64,000 nucleotides of DNA from Butyricicoccus pullicaecorum (GCA_018365995.1 JAGZIY010000001.1:186001-250000), one strand, 5' to 3'. Shown: positions 18,133 to 27,788, counted from the first letter of the stretch. A program made the numbers and translations. The notes: generated from the letters alone by a model not told the origin.

Positions 18133-19161
18133 ATGCGATATATTATTTCAGAGTATGCACATGATGCGCCGCCGCTCTTGCGGGATTTTCTGGTCTACAT
18201 GACAACCATTCGAGGAAAATCTCCCAAGACAGCATTTGAATATTTTTTGGATTTGCGCCTGTTTTTGCGGTTTATCAAAATCAACCGTAAGCTTTCCCCT
18301 CATGATTGTCCATTTGAAGAAATTCCGATTGATGACGTGGACGTTGAACTATTAAAAACAATCCGACTCACAGATATCTACGACTTTCTAACGTATATCG
18401 GGGAAGAACGCCCCACACAGGCAAACAGCCCCTCTACTGATTACGGCTTGTCCGCCGTTTCCCGTGCACGCAAAGTTTCTTCTCTGCGTTCCTTCTTCCG
18501 TTATTTGACTGATAAGGTGCACGTATTGGAAAGCAATCCTGCCAGCGGGCTCGAAGTCCCCGCAAAGCCCCGCAATCTGCCGCGTTATCTGACGGCAGAG
18601 GATTCCATGCAGCTGCTTGACAGCATTGAGGGCAAGTATGCCGAGCGGGATTACTGTATTTTGACCCTGTTTCTAAACTGTGGGCTTCGAGTTTCTGAGC
18701 TTGTTGGATTAAACCTGACCGATGTACGGGAAAACACTCTGCGCGTGCGCGGCAAAGGCAACAAAGAGCGTATGCTTTACCTCAACGAAGCCTGTACAGA
18801 TGCCCTCGAACAGTATCTTCCCCACCGTGTTGCCCCGCATGAGACCGACCGCAATGCCCTTTTTACCAGCCGCAACCGCAACCGCATCAGTACACAGACG
18901 ATTAAATGGCTGGTCAAAAAATATATTACTGCCGCCGGACTGGATCCCAGCAAGTACTCTGCGCATAAACTGCGCCATACAGCGGCGACCCTGATGTATC
19001 AGAACGGAGTCGATATCCGAACCTTGCAGACGGTACTTGGGCACTCTCAGGTGGATACAACCATGATTTATACACATATTGCCGACCAAAATGTAAAAGA
19101 TGCCGCCGAGCGCAGCCCGCTTGCTCACAAAACGCGAAAAAAACATACACCTCTCGAATAA
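18133..19161 (+). CDS. Tyrosine recombinase, XerC/XerD-like
   Basis: A 342-residue site-specific recombinase, starting ATG 18133 with GGAGGG upstream. It has a SAM-like core-binding domain (about residues 10-125) and catalytic domain (about 150-330). Catalytic residues are Arg in CGLRVSEL, Lys in RGKGNKER, the HKLRH box, His in LGHSQ and Tyr in MIYTH. Length and motifs fit housekeeping Clostridia XerC/D-like enzymes involved in chromosome dimer resolution. No inverted repeats or att-like repeats were seen around it, and it differs clearly from the recombinase at the right edge. Confidence 0.9.
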   Translation: MRYIISEYAHDAPPLLRDFLVYMTTIRGKSPKTAFEYFLDLRLFLRFIKINRKLSPHDCPFEEIPIDDVDVELLKTIRLTDIYDFLTYIGEERPTQANSPSTDYGLSAVSRARKVSSLRSFFRYLTDKVHVLESNPASGLEVPAKPRNLPRYLTAEDSMQLLDSIEGKYAERDYCILTLFLNCGLRVSELVGLNLTDVRENTLRVRGKGNKERMLYLNEACTDALEQYLPHRVAPHETDRNALFTSRNRNRISTQTIKWLVKKYITAAGLDPSKYSAHKLRHTAATLMYQNGVDIRTLQTVLGHSQVDTTMIYTHIADQNVKDAAERSPLAHKTRKKHTPLE

Positions 19162-19198
19162 AGCAAAAAATCTAAGCCTTACCGATGTCAACTTCTAT

Positions 19199-19360
19199 CA
19201 GGAATGTAAGCGGAAATCGTGTGCTGACGTTGTATTATAATCGTCAAGGAGCAAGTAAATAAAATACAGAGCATCTTTAATCTCATCTTGAGATAAACGT
19301 ACCTTTCGATTTCCAATTCCAGAAACAAACTGCTTAGGTAGAGAATGAGAAATCGGAATT
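19199..19360 (-). pseudogene. Possible remnant of a degraded gene
   Basis: Within 19162-19577, which holds no intact gene, the minus strand keeps an open stretch ending at a TGA near 19199. It reads like real protein (ISHSLPKQFVSGIGNRK followed by LSQDEIKDALYFIYLLLDDY) but has no start codon and is cut by a stop upstream. I do not recognise the family. Chance coding character cannot be excluded. Confidence 0.3.
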
Positions 19361-19392
19361 TAATGGAGCGATATCTGAAAAAAAGGGGATAA

Positions 19393-19461
19393 AGTGGACA
19401 TATCTATTTGTCGCCAAAGTGTTTGTATGGCTGATGATGTAGATGACCACACATTTACATA
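19393..19461 (+). pseudogene. Possible truncated small ORF
   Basis: A GTG start with AGGGGATAAA before it opens a 22-codon frame, VDISICRQSVCMADDVDDH..., then stops. The following 110 bases stay protein-like in other frames. It has the look of the N-terminus of a longer protein that has decayed, though this is a weak inference. Confidence 0.25.
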
Positions 19462-19577
19462 GTCTGATGAAGCCACTGCAAAAAGTTTTGTCAGTTCCTG
19501 TGTTTATGATTTCTTCTATATGTTTACCCAAAAACAAATTTATGGAAAAATGCTGACCCGTCAAATCCATAAGAAAA

Positions 19578-19620
19578 ATCCCCCTGATGTGATATCTTTA
19601 TTATCCTACATCAGGGGGAT
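19578..19620 (-). terminator. Intrinsic terminator after the ABC permease
   Basis: ATCCCCCTGATGT (19578-19590) pairs with ACATCAGGGGGAT (19608-19620). The minus strand continues with TTTTTC. Confidence 0.85.
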
Positions 19621-19624
19621 CTTA

Positions 19625-20803
19625 TCATTTCATTGCCTTTACGGGATCTAAGTGTGCCGCATGAATGGCAGGTGCAAGCCCAGACAAAATGCCACACCCA
19701 ACCGCAAGCAGCGCACAGACCACAATCAGTCCAATCGGAATGGTAAGCACATAGCCTGTAACATGAGATGCAGCCTGACAAAGCACCTGTGCAATGACCA
19801 GCCCTATCCCTGCACCCAATATACAAATGATTGACGCTTGCAGAAGAAACAGCAGAAAGATATCACTTTGTCTGCTTCCAATCGCCCGATAAATACCAAT
19901 TTCCTCACGCATTTCATGTGCGGCAGATAACATACCGCCAGCAACTGCACCCAGCGCCACAATCATAGACACGCTGGCAACCATCAGAAAAACCCATACG
20001 GCTTTTTGTGCCAGTGCATCAATCATATCTAAATATCCGGTTAAATTTTGAACACCAATGGTACTTTTCAGACCAACCGCACCACGCACCATAGTATTGA
20101 GCCTTATTTTGAGCGTTTCCGTATCGCCTGCACAGGCAAGCAGCACCTGATCAGCGGACTGTTCCGCATCAGCAAGGAATGCGTATGGCAGATAAATAAT
20201 CGTTGGAATCGCCCCACCTGCAATTCCACTGAATAATTGTGTCTGATCGGCGATCACACCAATAATTTCAAAAATCTGTTCTTGTCCACCGACCTGCAAA
20301 TAAAAACTCTGTCCAGAAACCTCTGTACGTCCAAAAAGCTTGTGTGCAAAGGACTCACTGATGACCGCTTTGCGCACCATTTGCGCAGCTTCTCCGGCTG
20401 TAAATAATCGCCCATTCAACAATTCTACATCCAGCACCTTCTGCATCTCTGCACCGACGCCAAACAGCATTGCATTTCCGTTGTGATGCCCATTTTGATA
20501 ACGCCCGTTCTGATATTTGACCGGCATAGCAGAAGTAACCTCCGGACAGATATTGCGTACTGCCTCTGCAAAAGCCGGAGTCAAAACTTCTCCATTTTGC
20601 GGGTTTTCCAGATAGCAGGTCATTCCACGCAATCCAATTGCCCGCACTGCCGCGTGCATTTCAGTCTGCGCCAGTGTGCCGATAGCACCAATCACCGCCA
20701 TTGCACACACACCAACTGCCACGGTACAGCCGCATAGCAGGCTGCGTACCCGCCCGCGTCTGACCTGTCCCCATGACAAGCACAGCAAATCAGTCAGCCG
20801 CAT
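19625..20803 (-). CDS. ABC transporter permease (MacB/FtsX type)
   Basis: A 392-residue permease with one N-terminal membrane helix (about residues 20-42), an extracellular MacB-like domain and three C-terminal helices. It includes a typical FtsX segment (MREEIGIYRAIGSRQSDIF). ATG 20803 overlaps the end of the adaptor gene by 14 nt, so the two are translationally coupled. No ATPase gene is adjacent, which is unusual because MacAB-like systems normally carry all parts together. Export of a drug, peptide or lipid is likely but not specified. Confidence 0.88.
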   Translation of the reverse strand: MRLTDLLCLSWGQVRRGRVRSLLCGCTVAVGVCAMAVIGAIGTLAQTEMHAAVRAIGLRGMTCYLENPQNGEVLTPAFAEAVRNICPEVTSAMPVKYQNGRYQNGHHNGNAMLFGVGAEMQKVLDVELLNGRLFTAGEAAQMVRKAVISESFAHKLFGRTEVSGQSFYLQVGGQEQIFEIIGVIADQTQLFSGIAGGAIPTIIYLPYAFLADAEQSADQVLLACAGDTETLKIRLNTMVRGAVGLKSTIGVQNLTGYLDMIDALAQKAVWVFLMVASVSMIVALGAVAGGMLSAAHEMREEIGIYRAIGSRQSDIFLLFLLQASIICILGAGIGLVIAQVLCQAASHVTGYVLTIPIGLIVVCALLAVGCGILSGLAPAIHAAHLDPVKAMK

Positions 20804-21752
20804 CAAAAATCACCTGCTGTCCATCAGATAATGCTGGATTGCTGTCGCAGACGATCCATTCTCCAGCTTTCAGTCCCTTTTTGACCTGAACACCACGGCT
20901 TAGCTGATATCCTGTCTCAATATTCCGGCGCATCAGCGTCCCATCCGCACCGCATACATAGACATATTGCTGCTGCCCGTCTTGTCTAACCGCGGCATAA
21001 GGCACAGTAACGGCATTGGGAACAGTATCTGTAAACACCTTGACATCTACCGTTGTCCCGGGCATCAGTGTTTGATCCTCTATTTTCAAACTGCACTTGA
21101 CTACTGCTGACTGCTTTCCGCCTGTCAAGCTGAAAGTTTGTACTGCATACGGTGCAATCTCATGCAGGGTGGCAGAGATGGTCTTTGCCTGTGGTGTGAT
21201 TGGTGTTACATTAGCACGCTGTCCCACTTTCAAGTCTCCGGCATACAGCTCCGGAACCCTTGCATCAATAGAAAGGTCAGAAAAATCGCCAATCCGCACA
21301 ACAGGAACGCCCGGAAGCAATAATGTCCCCACCTCTGGCATCTGTGCGACTGTTCCGTCCATTGAGGCATGGACGACAGTCCCTTCTATCATGGCACTCT
21401 CAGCAGAAATCGAAATATTCGCTGCATCCTCCACGAGATCTGCCATTGCCTGTCTGGCTTCCTCTCCTACCACATCAGGATAGCTGACGCGCAATAGAGG
21501 CTGCCCTGCCCTGACCGTATCCCCCGGTGCCACATAACACTCTTCCGCGCGTGCTGGTGCATAGACAAATTCCTGCGCTTCCCGCTTTGCCTGAACGGTT
21601 CCTTTGACCGAAATGCTGTTATAAACATTCTCTCGCACTGCTTGTACAATGTGTACGGTTTCGAGCGGCTTTGGTGTGTTCAGAACAGATATCCCAAGCA
21701 TTACAAGTAAAATTCCTGCTGTTGCAGCCAGTATCCAGCGATAACGCTTCAT
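20790..21752 (-). CDS. HlyD/MacA-type membrane fusion adaptor
   Basis: A 320-residue protein with an N-terminal membrane anchor (residues 5-24, ILAATAGILLVMLGISVL), a short lipoyl/barrel-sandwich core and beta-barrel domains ending with the C-terminal MacA-like region. The helical hairpin is almost absent, as in many Gram-positive adaptors. ATG 21752 is chosen, since the ATG three codons upstream is directly against GGAGGG. Upstream of and overlapping the permease gene. Confidence 0.85.
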   Translation of the reverse strand: MKRYRWILAATAGILLVMLGISVLNTPKPLETVHIVQAVRENVYNSISVKGTVQAKREAQEFVYAPARAEECYVAPGDTVRAGQPLLRVSYPDVVGEEARQAMADLVEDAANISISAESAMIEGTVVHASMDGTVAQMPEVGTLLLPGVPVVRIGDFSDLSIDARVPELYAGDLKVGQRANVTPITPQAKTISATLHEIAPYAVQTFSLTGGKQSAVVKCSLKIEDQTLMPGTTVDVKVFTDTVPNAVTVPYAAVRQDGQQQYVYVCGADGTLMRRNIETGYQLSRGVQVKKGLKAGEWIVCDSNPALSDGQQVIFDAAD

Positions 21753-21830
21753 ACATATCATTCCCTCCGCAAACAATCTCAGAATCAGTTTGCGAACAAA
21801 ATGAATTTTTTATACGTGGCAGAGACCAAG

Positions 21831-23186
21831 TTATAAAACTGCTTTGAGCGCCTCCTGCACAGTCTTTACCTGTACCACATTCATTTGCTTTGGCACATCG
21901 CCAATCTCCTGCACCGGCATAATGCAGGTGTGGAATCCCAGACGATACCCCTCCCAAATACGCTGTGCAGCACAGCTTACCGCACGCAGTTCTCCGGTCA
22001 GCCCGACCTCTCCAAAACTCATAACCCCCTCTGGCAAGGGCTTATCCCGAAAGCTTGAAGTGATTGCCAGCACCATTGGCAAATCGGCTGCCGGCTCATC
22101 AAGCCGCATTCCTCCCACCACATTTACATAGGCATCACTACTAGACAAAAACAGCCCTGCACGTTTTTCCAAAATCGCAAGTAATAGCACCATGCGATTA
22201 TAGTCCACGCCAGCCGCCGTCCGGCGCGGTACACCGAACTGTGTCTTTGCGACAAGCGCCTGAACCTCCGCAAGCAATGGGCGGCTGCCCTCCATCACGC
22301 AGGCAATGCAATTACCTGACGCATCTGTGGGATGTCCTGCCAGCATGGCAGCCGATGGATTCTGTACCTCCATCAGCCCACGGTCACTCATTTCAAATAC
22401 ACCGATCTCATTTGTTGAACCAAAGCGATTTTTCGCCGCACGCAGACAGCGGAACGGACCGGTCTGCTCGCCCTCAAAATACAGCACACAGTCTACCATA
22501 TGCTCCAAAATCTTCGGGCCTGCAAGCGTACCTTCTTTATTCACATGACCCACAATAAAGATTGTCACGCTATGCCGCTTTGCATATTGCATCAGGCTCA
22601 TCGCACATTCCTTGATTTGGGTCGTACCACCCGGTGCGGCAGTTAAATCCCGACGATAAACCGTCTGGATAGAGTCAATGATTAAAATATCCGGCTCCAA
22701 CAAATCGGTTTCGTGAACGATTTCGTCCATGTCAGTTTCAGCAAGAACAAAAAGCTGCGCCGAACGGATCCCCAATCGGCTGGCGCGCATCTTAATCTGC
22801 TTGAGCGATTCCTCCCCCGATACATACAATACTTTCGCAGTCCGGCACATCTCCTGACACATCTGTAAAAGCAGGGTAGATTTTCCGATTCCCGGCTCTC
22901 CGCCGACAAGCACAAAGGAGCCGTGTACCGCACCGCCGCCCAGCACACGGTCCAACTCTCCAATTCCCGATTGAAAGCGTGACTCTGTAGCAGAGTCGAT
23001 TTCGGTTAAAAGTACAGGCTTATTTTGCCCCCGCTCGGGGACAGCCAATACCCCGCGTGTTGCCGTTTCCGGCTTTACCTTGTACTCGCTGAGTGTATTC
23101 CACGCCCCACAAGATGGACACTTTCCATACCATTTTGGACTTTCATATCCACAATCACTGCATAAATAAACTGTTTTCTGTTTCAT
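21831..23186 (-). CDS. radA: DNA repair protein RadA
   Basis: A RecA-related helicase that promotes branch migration in recombinational repair. The 451-residue frame starts at MKQKTVYLCSDC (GGAGGAACAA before ATG 23186). It has a four-cysteine zinc finger (CSDC...CPSC) in residues 9-30, Walker A GEPGIGKSTLL near residue 95, the RadA signature KNRFGSTNEIGVFEM and a C-terminal Lon-protease-like domain. Full family length. Confidence 0.98.
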   Translation of the reverse strand: MKQKTVYLCSDCGYESPKWYGKCPSCGAWNTLSEYKVKPETATRGVLAVPERGQNKPVLLTEIDSATESRFQSGIGELDRVLGGGAVHGSFVLVGGEPGIGKSTLLLQMCQEMCRTAKVLYVSGEESLKQIKMRASRLGIRSAQLFVLAETDMDEIVHETDLLEPDILIIDSIQTVYRRDLTAAPGGTTQIKECAMSLMQYAKRHSVTIFIVGHVNKEGTLAGPKILEHMVDCVLYFEGEQTGPFRCLRAAKNRFGSTNEIGVFEMSDRGLMEVQNPSAAMLAGHPTDASGNCIACVMEGSRPLLAEVQALVAKTQFGVPRRTAAGVDYNRMVLLLAILEKRAGLFLSSSDAYVNVVGGMRLDEPAADLPMVLAITSSFRDKPLPEGVMSFGEVGLTGELRAVSCAAQRIWEGYRLGFHTCIMPVQEIGDVPKQMNVVQVKTVQEALKAVL

Positions 23187-23218
23187 TTGTTCCTCCGAAA
23201 ACTCAAGATATCTCTTTT

Positions 23219-23926
23219 CTATGTCTGTAAGTACCCCGCCAGAATACACACTGCAAGCTGAGTCTGATAGGCGTCCTGCATAAGCGCCGTTTCGTCATCT
23301 GGGTTGGATAAGAACCCACATTCCACAATGAGTGCCGGACAAGTCAAGGTACGCATTAAGTAAATGCTGTCCCCCGCGGGCTTTGCTACGCGATGATTTC
23401 CATTTGCAATCCCGCTTTTGAGCGCCGCCTGAATAGACTCTGCAATTGCTTTGCTCTGTGCATTTTTTTCTCCATAAAAGACCTGCGCCCCAAAATAACG
23501 TGACTGTTCAAACTTATTTAAGTGAATACTGATAAAAACCGGATTTTGTATCTGCTCACAGATATGCTGTCTGGCTTTGATATCCGCAACTTTATTTTCA
23601 CGCACCGAACGTCCCGCCTCATAGTCCAGCGCATTCCCGTCCTTTCGTGTAAGCTCCGTCGGGATTCCAAATAATCCCGCAAGGCTTTCCACCTTTTTGG
23701 TCACATGCAAATTGATTTCTTGCTCTGTTACGCCATTGGGACTCACAGCACCACCATCAAATCCACCATGTCCGGCATCTAAAACCAGCGTTTCTACTTC
23801 ATGGTGTGTACCAAATACACGCATACGCGGCGCTGTATAAAACTGGTCAAAAAGCAAAAAGACAAGCAAACCAATTGCAAGCCAATAAAACCACCTTTGT
23901 TTGAAATATTCTGCAATCCTGTTCAT
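23219..23926 (-). CDS. cwlD: N-acetylmuramoyl-L-alanine amidase CwlD
   Basis: A 235-residue Amidase_3 protein with one N-terminal membrane helix (about residues 13-30). Zinc ligands are in LDAGHGGFDGGA and ISIHLN, and the catalytic Glu is in IVECGFLSN. CwlD strips peptide side chains for muramic-delta-lactam formation in the spore cortex. Length and single-domain layout fit CwlD better than vegetative autolysins, though that is inference. The start is chosen for GGAGG 8 nt upstream of ATG 23926. Confidence 0.88.
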   Translation of the reverse strand: MNRIAEYFKQRWFYWLAIGLLVFLLFDQFYTAPRMRVFGTHHEVETLVLDAGHGGFDGGAVSPNGVTEQEINLHVTKKVESLAGLFGIPTELTRKDGNALDYEAGRSVRENKVADIKARQHICEQIQNPVFISIHLNKFEQSRYFGAQVFYGEKNAQSKAIAESIQAALKSGIANGNHRVAKPAGDSIYLMRTLTCPALIVECGFLSNPDDETALMQDAYQTQLAVCILAGYLQT

Positions 23927-24142
23927 ACATCTGTCCTCCTGCTTCAATCTATGGCAGAAGTCTCTTGTATATCACAGTGTATTGGGAATCTTTTTCGAAA
24001 AGTGTGCGTGTACGCGATATGTTTATTTTTACCAACAATAAATTCTTTGTTCCGCAAATAATTGACATTAACCCAGCCATGCATCGTATGATAGGCTTGT
24101 ATCAATCATTATTCTATCACATATCCTGTGACGATAAGGAAA

Positions 24143-24170
24143 ACGGCTGTATGCGTTTTTGCATACAGCC
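24143..24170 (-). terminator. Intrinsic terminator after the O-antigen-ligase-like gene
   Basis: GGCTGTATGC (24145-24154) pairs with GCATACAGCC (24161-24170), then GTTTTCC on the minus strand. Confidence 0.8.
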
Positions 24171-24175
24171 TATTT

Positions 24176-25525
24176 TTATAGCTTCTCTTTATCTTTTGTC
24201 AACAACCGTGCATAAATGAGTACGAATGCGAAGAAGAAACCAGAGGTTACTGTAAAGAGGATATGTCCGGCAACGGTCAAATATGCAACCGTAATGCCAA
24301 GCGATACAAATGCGCCCAATACCAGAACATTAAAATTCTTAACGACACGCATCAGGAATTCAATCCCATATTTTACATACAGCCACAGCATGGCAACAAA
24401 CCCAAACACACCATAGAGCAGACCTGCATCACACAAATCCATCTCTATAATATGCCCCTGTGAGCCGCGGCCTACACCGAACAGCCAAGCCATCAAGCCA
24501 GCGCTCTTGAAATCGCTGAACGTCTCAGACAGCTTGTTCCAGCGCCCGGAAATAATGCTGCCGCCCTCCTCATTGCCTGCATCTATGATGCCGCCAATGG
24601 ATTGCTGAAGCATATCCATAAGACCACGTCCCGCGCCATTGAGCAGCAGGGATAATCCGTTAAAGATGAGTCCTACCGCAACCGTAATCACTGCAAGAAT
24701 CGCAGCGCGTCGAAGCAGTTCTTTATTCCCACGGAAAGCAATTACCAGCACATAAACCAGCATCACTGCAACTTCACCCACCATAGCAATGAGTGCAGTT
24801 TTCGTACCAATCAGCATGAGACAGATAATGCTCATTGCAGGGCCCAAACCATAGAACAGTGCTTTGCTTTTGGTAAACTTTTCTCGGGGGATAAAAAAGA
24901 AATATGCCAGTGCGAGCGGGAGCAGGATCATGAGTGCACCTGTGATATCATTTCCAGAATAATAGAAGCCACGCACACCACGCGCACCAAATCTGTCATA
25001 ATATGTGCTGTAACCAATCCGCAGTACATAAGGAATCAAAATACCCAGTGAAAATACAATGGTCATGCCGTTGACATAAGTATGGATTTTATGAATCAAC
25101 TGCTCCTTATCAAGCTCCGAACGCATGAAAACATTTCGATAAACCAAGATGACCGCAATATTATAGGCAAATCGGGCAAAAAATGTAACATCTAACGACA
25201 GATTGACCGCACCTGTCCAGAGAAACTCAGACAAAACCGACATGCCCCAAGTAACTCCCATTGGCAGCGCCGTTAAAATTGCTCTTTTATCCCTCAGCAT
25301 GAGAATGTACGCAACCATAATGAGCAAAACCACCATACGAATCATGAGCGCCGGCGTTGCCGTAAGACCACCTGCATTTGTCAACTCACGGTAATTGAGC
25401 GCATCCATTCCAGCATAGCCGCGTGTCAGCATCCAGATATAGAGACCATTGACAATATCCAGAATCGGATTGAGCAATAAATAGATCCAAAAAAAATGCT
25501 CCAATCCGCGTAAGGATTTCTGCAT
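24176..25525 (-). CDS. O-antigen ligase/polymerase-like membrane protein (Wzy_C group)
   Basis: A 449-residue polytopic protein with about 11-12 hydrophobic helices and the large polar loop typical of WaaL/Wzy_C proteins. The loop (roughly residues 300-370) contains the segment GRWNKLSETFSDFKS. Family members join or polymerise sugar chains on lipid carriers at the outer membrane face. No other glycan genes are close, so the polymer is unknown. ATG 25525 has GGAAGTGAAAGG upstream. Confidence 0.8.
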   Translation of the reverse strand: MQKSLRGLEHFFWIYLLLNPILDIVNGLYIWMLTRGYAGMDALNYRELTNAGGLTATPALMIRMVVLLIMVAYILMLRDKRAILTALPMGVTWGMSVLSEFLWTGAVNLSLDVTFFARFAYNIAVILVYRNVFMRSELDKEQLIHKIHTYVNGMTIVFSLGILIPYVLRIGYSTYYDRFGARGVRGFYYSGNDITGALMILLPLALAYFFFIPREKFTKSKALFYGLGPAMSIICLMLIGTKTALIAMVGEVAVMLVYVLVIAFRGNKELLRRAAILAVITVAVGLIFNGLSLLLNGAGRGLMDMLQQSIGGIIDAGNEEGGSIISGRWNKLSETFSDFKSAGLMAWLFGVGRGSQGHIIEMDLCDAGLLYGVFGFVAMLWLYVKYGIEFLMRVVKNFNVLVLGAFVSLGITVAYLTVAGHILFTVTSGFFFAFVLIYARLLTKDKEKL

Positions 25526-25617
25526 CCTTTCACTTCCTTTTTGATTTATTTCCGTTACATATTACCACATTTTTTCCATTTTTACAAGTCATTCTTGCCG
25601 ACATCGACGTGCATATA

Positions 25618-25653
25618 AAAAATCCGGTTTACGTCTGTGACCGTAAACCGGAT
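25618..25653 (-). terminator. Intrinsic terminator after spoIIR
   Basis: ATCCGGTTTACG (25622-25633) pairs with CGTAAACCGGAT (25642-25653), followed by TTTTTTAT on the minus strand. Confidence 0.9.
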
Positions 25654-25656
25654 CCA

Positions 25657-26223
25657 TCACCGCATAAAGAAATCACGTACCTCTCCTATAAGTTCTGCTG
25701 TCTTAAATCGAAAGGTTGTTTCCTTGCAAAGCCGACTGTTCGGCATCTGCGCCGCGCTGGTACAAAGCGGCGGAAAGACTACACACCACCAGTTGCGCCC
25801 GCTCGCCTGTCCGAGACGCAGCTTGAGTCCTACATAGTCGCCTGCCGGCAAAGAAAAGGTCTCATAATTTCGCGTGGGGTAATATTCTTCCGCAATCTGG
25901 GCGGATAAACTATAAGGCGCCTGATTCCGCTCCAAAACAGCATTGGCACAATCGGTAATTTCCTGCAAATGTGCATACAGGATTTCGCGTACCTCCTGCT
26001 GTCCACTCGCATGTGCTGTTAAAGGCTGCACAATTTCCAAAACTTCATCACGCACCTTGATTTTCAAGGTCTGATCCTGTACGCTGTCTGAATTTGCAAT
26101 CACATGCAGACGCAGCAAACCATCTGCCAGATGCTGCTGTTCCACAGAAACCCCTGCGGCATAGGCAAATAAAACTGCCATGAGTACACATAAAGTAAGT
26201 TCAATCCGCTTATAATTTATCAT
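25657..26223 (-). CDS. spoIIR: Stage II sporulation protein R
   Basis: A 188-residue exported signalling protein made in the forespore that triggers SpoIIGA to process pro-sigma-E in the mother cell. It has an N-terminal membrane/signal segment (about residues 8-27) and family blocks LRLHVIANSDSVQDQ, KIKVRDEVLE and NWWCVVFPPLC. Its presence is direct evidence for an endospore former. The start ATG 26223 follows GGAGGACAG. Confidence 0.96.
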   Translation of the reverse strand: MINYKRIELTLCVLMAVLFAYAAGVSVEQQHLADGLLRLHVIANSDSVQDQTLKIKVRDEVLEIVQPLTAHASGQQEVREILYAHLQEITDCANAVLERNQAPYSLSAQIAEEYYPTRNYETFSLPAGDYVGLKLRLGQASGRNWWCVVFPPLCTSAAQMPNSRLCKETTFRFKTAELIGEVRDFFMR

Positions 26224-26319
26224 TTTGCTGTCCTCCGTCCTGCTTGTCTAAAAGCAGTATGGACAGGGAAAGAACAACTTAAACCAAAACATCTGGAAAA
26301 TTTTTTATCTTTTATGAAA

Positions 26320-27180
26320 TCACATTTGGAACTGTGTCAAATAGGTCTCTGGAAATATCTTGTGCAAAATCTCATACGCTTTTTTTGCGCACTCCTTGTT
26401 TTGAAACAGTCCAAAGGTAGTGGGACCACTGCCGCTCATGACAGCACCCTCTGCACCGCAGGATAAAAGGATATCCTTAATTTTCCCAATTTCCTCATGC
26501 TTTGCTGCCGTCACACTCTCCATGACATTATAAAGACGGTGGCACATGCCCTCATAATCCCGCGTACGAATTGCCTGAATCAAGCCATTAGTATCTGGGT
26601 GTACAGGAAGGTCACCACCATTCATTTTGGCGTAGACTTCGGCAGTCGAGACCGAGAAATCCGGTTTACAGAGTACAATGTGACAGCGCGGTGGTGCCGG
26701 AATGGGTGTCAGCTCTTGTCCAATCCCCTCAGCCAGCATGGTGCCGCCGCACAGACAATAGGGTACATCTGCCCCAAGCCTGACACCCATCTCACATAAT
26801 TTCTCCAGTGTATACCCTGTTTGATACAGCGTATTCAGTCCTTTGAGCACTGCCGCAGCATCGGTACTGCCGCCCGCAAGTCCCGCCGCGACGGGAATCC
26901 GCTTGACGAGATCGATTTGTAAGCCGCTGCATGAAATTCCTGTCTGTTCAAAGAACAAGTGTGCGGCACGTACTGCAAGATTTCTGTCATCGGTCGGAAC
27001 ATACGGACGATTACAGGATAATGTAATTTGATTGCAGGTGTTTTTTGTTATGGTTACATCATCGTGTAAATCCACAGAATCCATCACCATTCGCACCGTA
27101 TGATACCCATTTGGTAATTTTCCTGTCACATCTAAGGTCAAATTGATTTTTGCATACGCAGGCAATGTCAGGCTTTCCAT
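26320..27180 (-). CDS. ispE: 4-diphosphocytidyl-2-C-methyl-D-erythritol kinase
   Basis: A GHMP-family kinase of the non-mevalonate isoprenoid pathway. The 286-residue frame starts MESLTLPAYAKINLTL, with the ATP loop PVAAGLAGGSTDAAAVL and the C-terminal GHMP motif MSGSGPTTFGLF. ATG 27180 is preferred over 27186 because of spacing from AGGGAAG. Confidence 0.97.
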   Translation of the reverse strand: MESLTLPAYAKINLTLDVTGKLPNGYHTVRMVMDSVDLHDDVTITKNTCNQITLSCNRPYVPTDDRNLAVRAAHLFFEQTGISCSGLQIDLVKRIPVAAGLAGGSTDAAAVLKGLNTLYQTGYTLEKLCEMGVRLGADVPYCLCGGTMLAEGIGQELTPIPAPPRCHIVLCKPDFSVSTAEVYAKMNGGDLPVHPDTNGLIQAIRTRDYEGMCHRLYNVMESVTAAKHEEIGKIKDILLSCGAEGAVMSGSGPTTFGLFQNKECAKKAYEILHKIFPETYLTQFQM

Positions 27181-27218
27181 AAACATCTTCCCTTTCTCTC
27201 AGTACCTCCAGATTAGCT

Positions 27219-27539
27219 TTATCCCTTATGTTTCTTCCTTGGCGCTGGAAGCTCGGCATATATCGCCGAAAACAGTTCCGATAAAAATACAGAGTCCTCC
27301 AATCTCTCGACAAGCAGCATCTCCTTCGCCCCTGAATAAGGCTGCTCCATGGGCGCGTCCGGCATCAGATTACGCGCTGCATTGACCGGCTTGACCAGAA
27401 AACGATTATCATATAAGCCACCAATCACTTTATTTTTATAGTATATAATGTATTCGCCCATCATGGTACGCATAGAGATATCTCCCATGGGCGCAAGCTG
27501 CTCTTGTACGAACATTTGGTACTCTTTGCTGGTTGCCAT
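27219..27539 (-). CDS. TfoX N-terminal domain protein
   Basis: A 106-residue protein starting MATSKEYQMFVQEQL (ATG 27539, GAGAGGGAAAC upstream). It has the TfoX/Sxy N-terminal fold signature MRTMMGEYIIYYKNKVIGG and a basic tail. In Firmicutes these stand-alone proteins have no proven role in competence. It lies 38 nt before ispE on the same strand and may be co-transcribed. Confidence 0.85.
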   Translation of the reverse strand: MATSKEYQMFVQEQLAPMGDISMRTMMGEYIIYYKNKVIGGLYDNRFLVKPVNAARNLMPDAPMEQPYSGAKEMLLVERLEDSVFLSELFSAIYAELPAPRKKHKG

Positions 27540-27681
27540 TGTGTTTCCCTCTCTCCATGCAATTCTTGTTTTCAGTATAGCAAAAAAATATATCTCATAC
27601 AAGCTATTTATAGTTACAATCCTTTATGTTTAGTAATTTGAAATGCACACATCATACTTTCGCATATCTTCTAACAACCAA

Positions 27682-27707
27682 CAAAAAAGCACCCTTTTCG
27701 GGTGCTT
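27682..27707 (-). terminator. Intrinsic terminator after the DUF2284 gene
   Basis: AAGCACCC (27687-27694) pairs with GGGTGCTT (27700-27707), followed by TTTTTTG on the minus strand. The stretch 27540-27788 otherwise shows no gene. Confidence 0.85.
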
Positions 27708-27788
27708 CTTTGCTGCTCCAAAGGAGCAGGCATGGGCTGGAAACCATGCGGAAAATTTATAAAAACATAACATAATAGGTGAGCAAAG

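Noticed and set aside
18133..19161. XerC/D-like recombinase as a second phase-switch enzyme
   Set aside because: No inverted repeats were found near it, and its length and motifs fit the housekeeping type.
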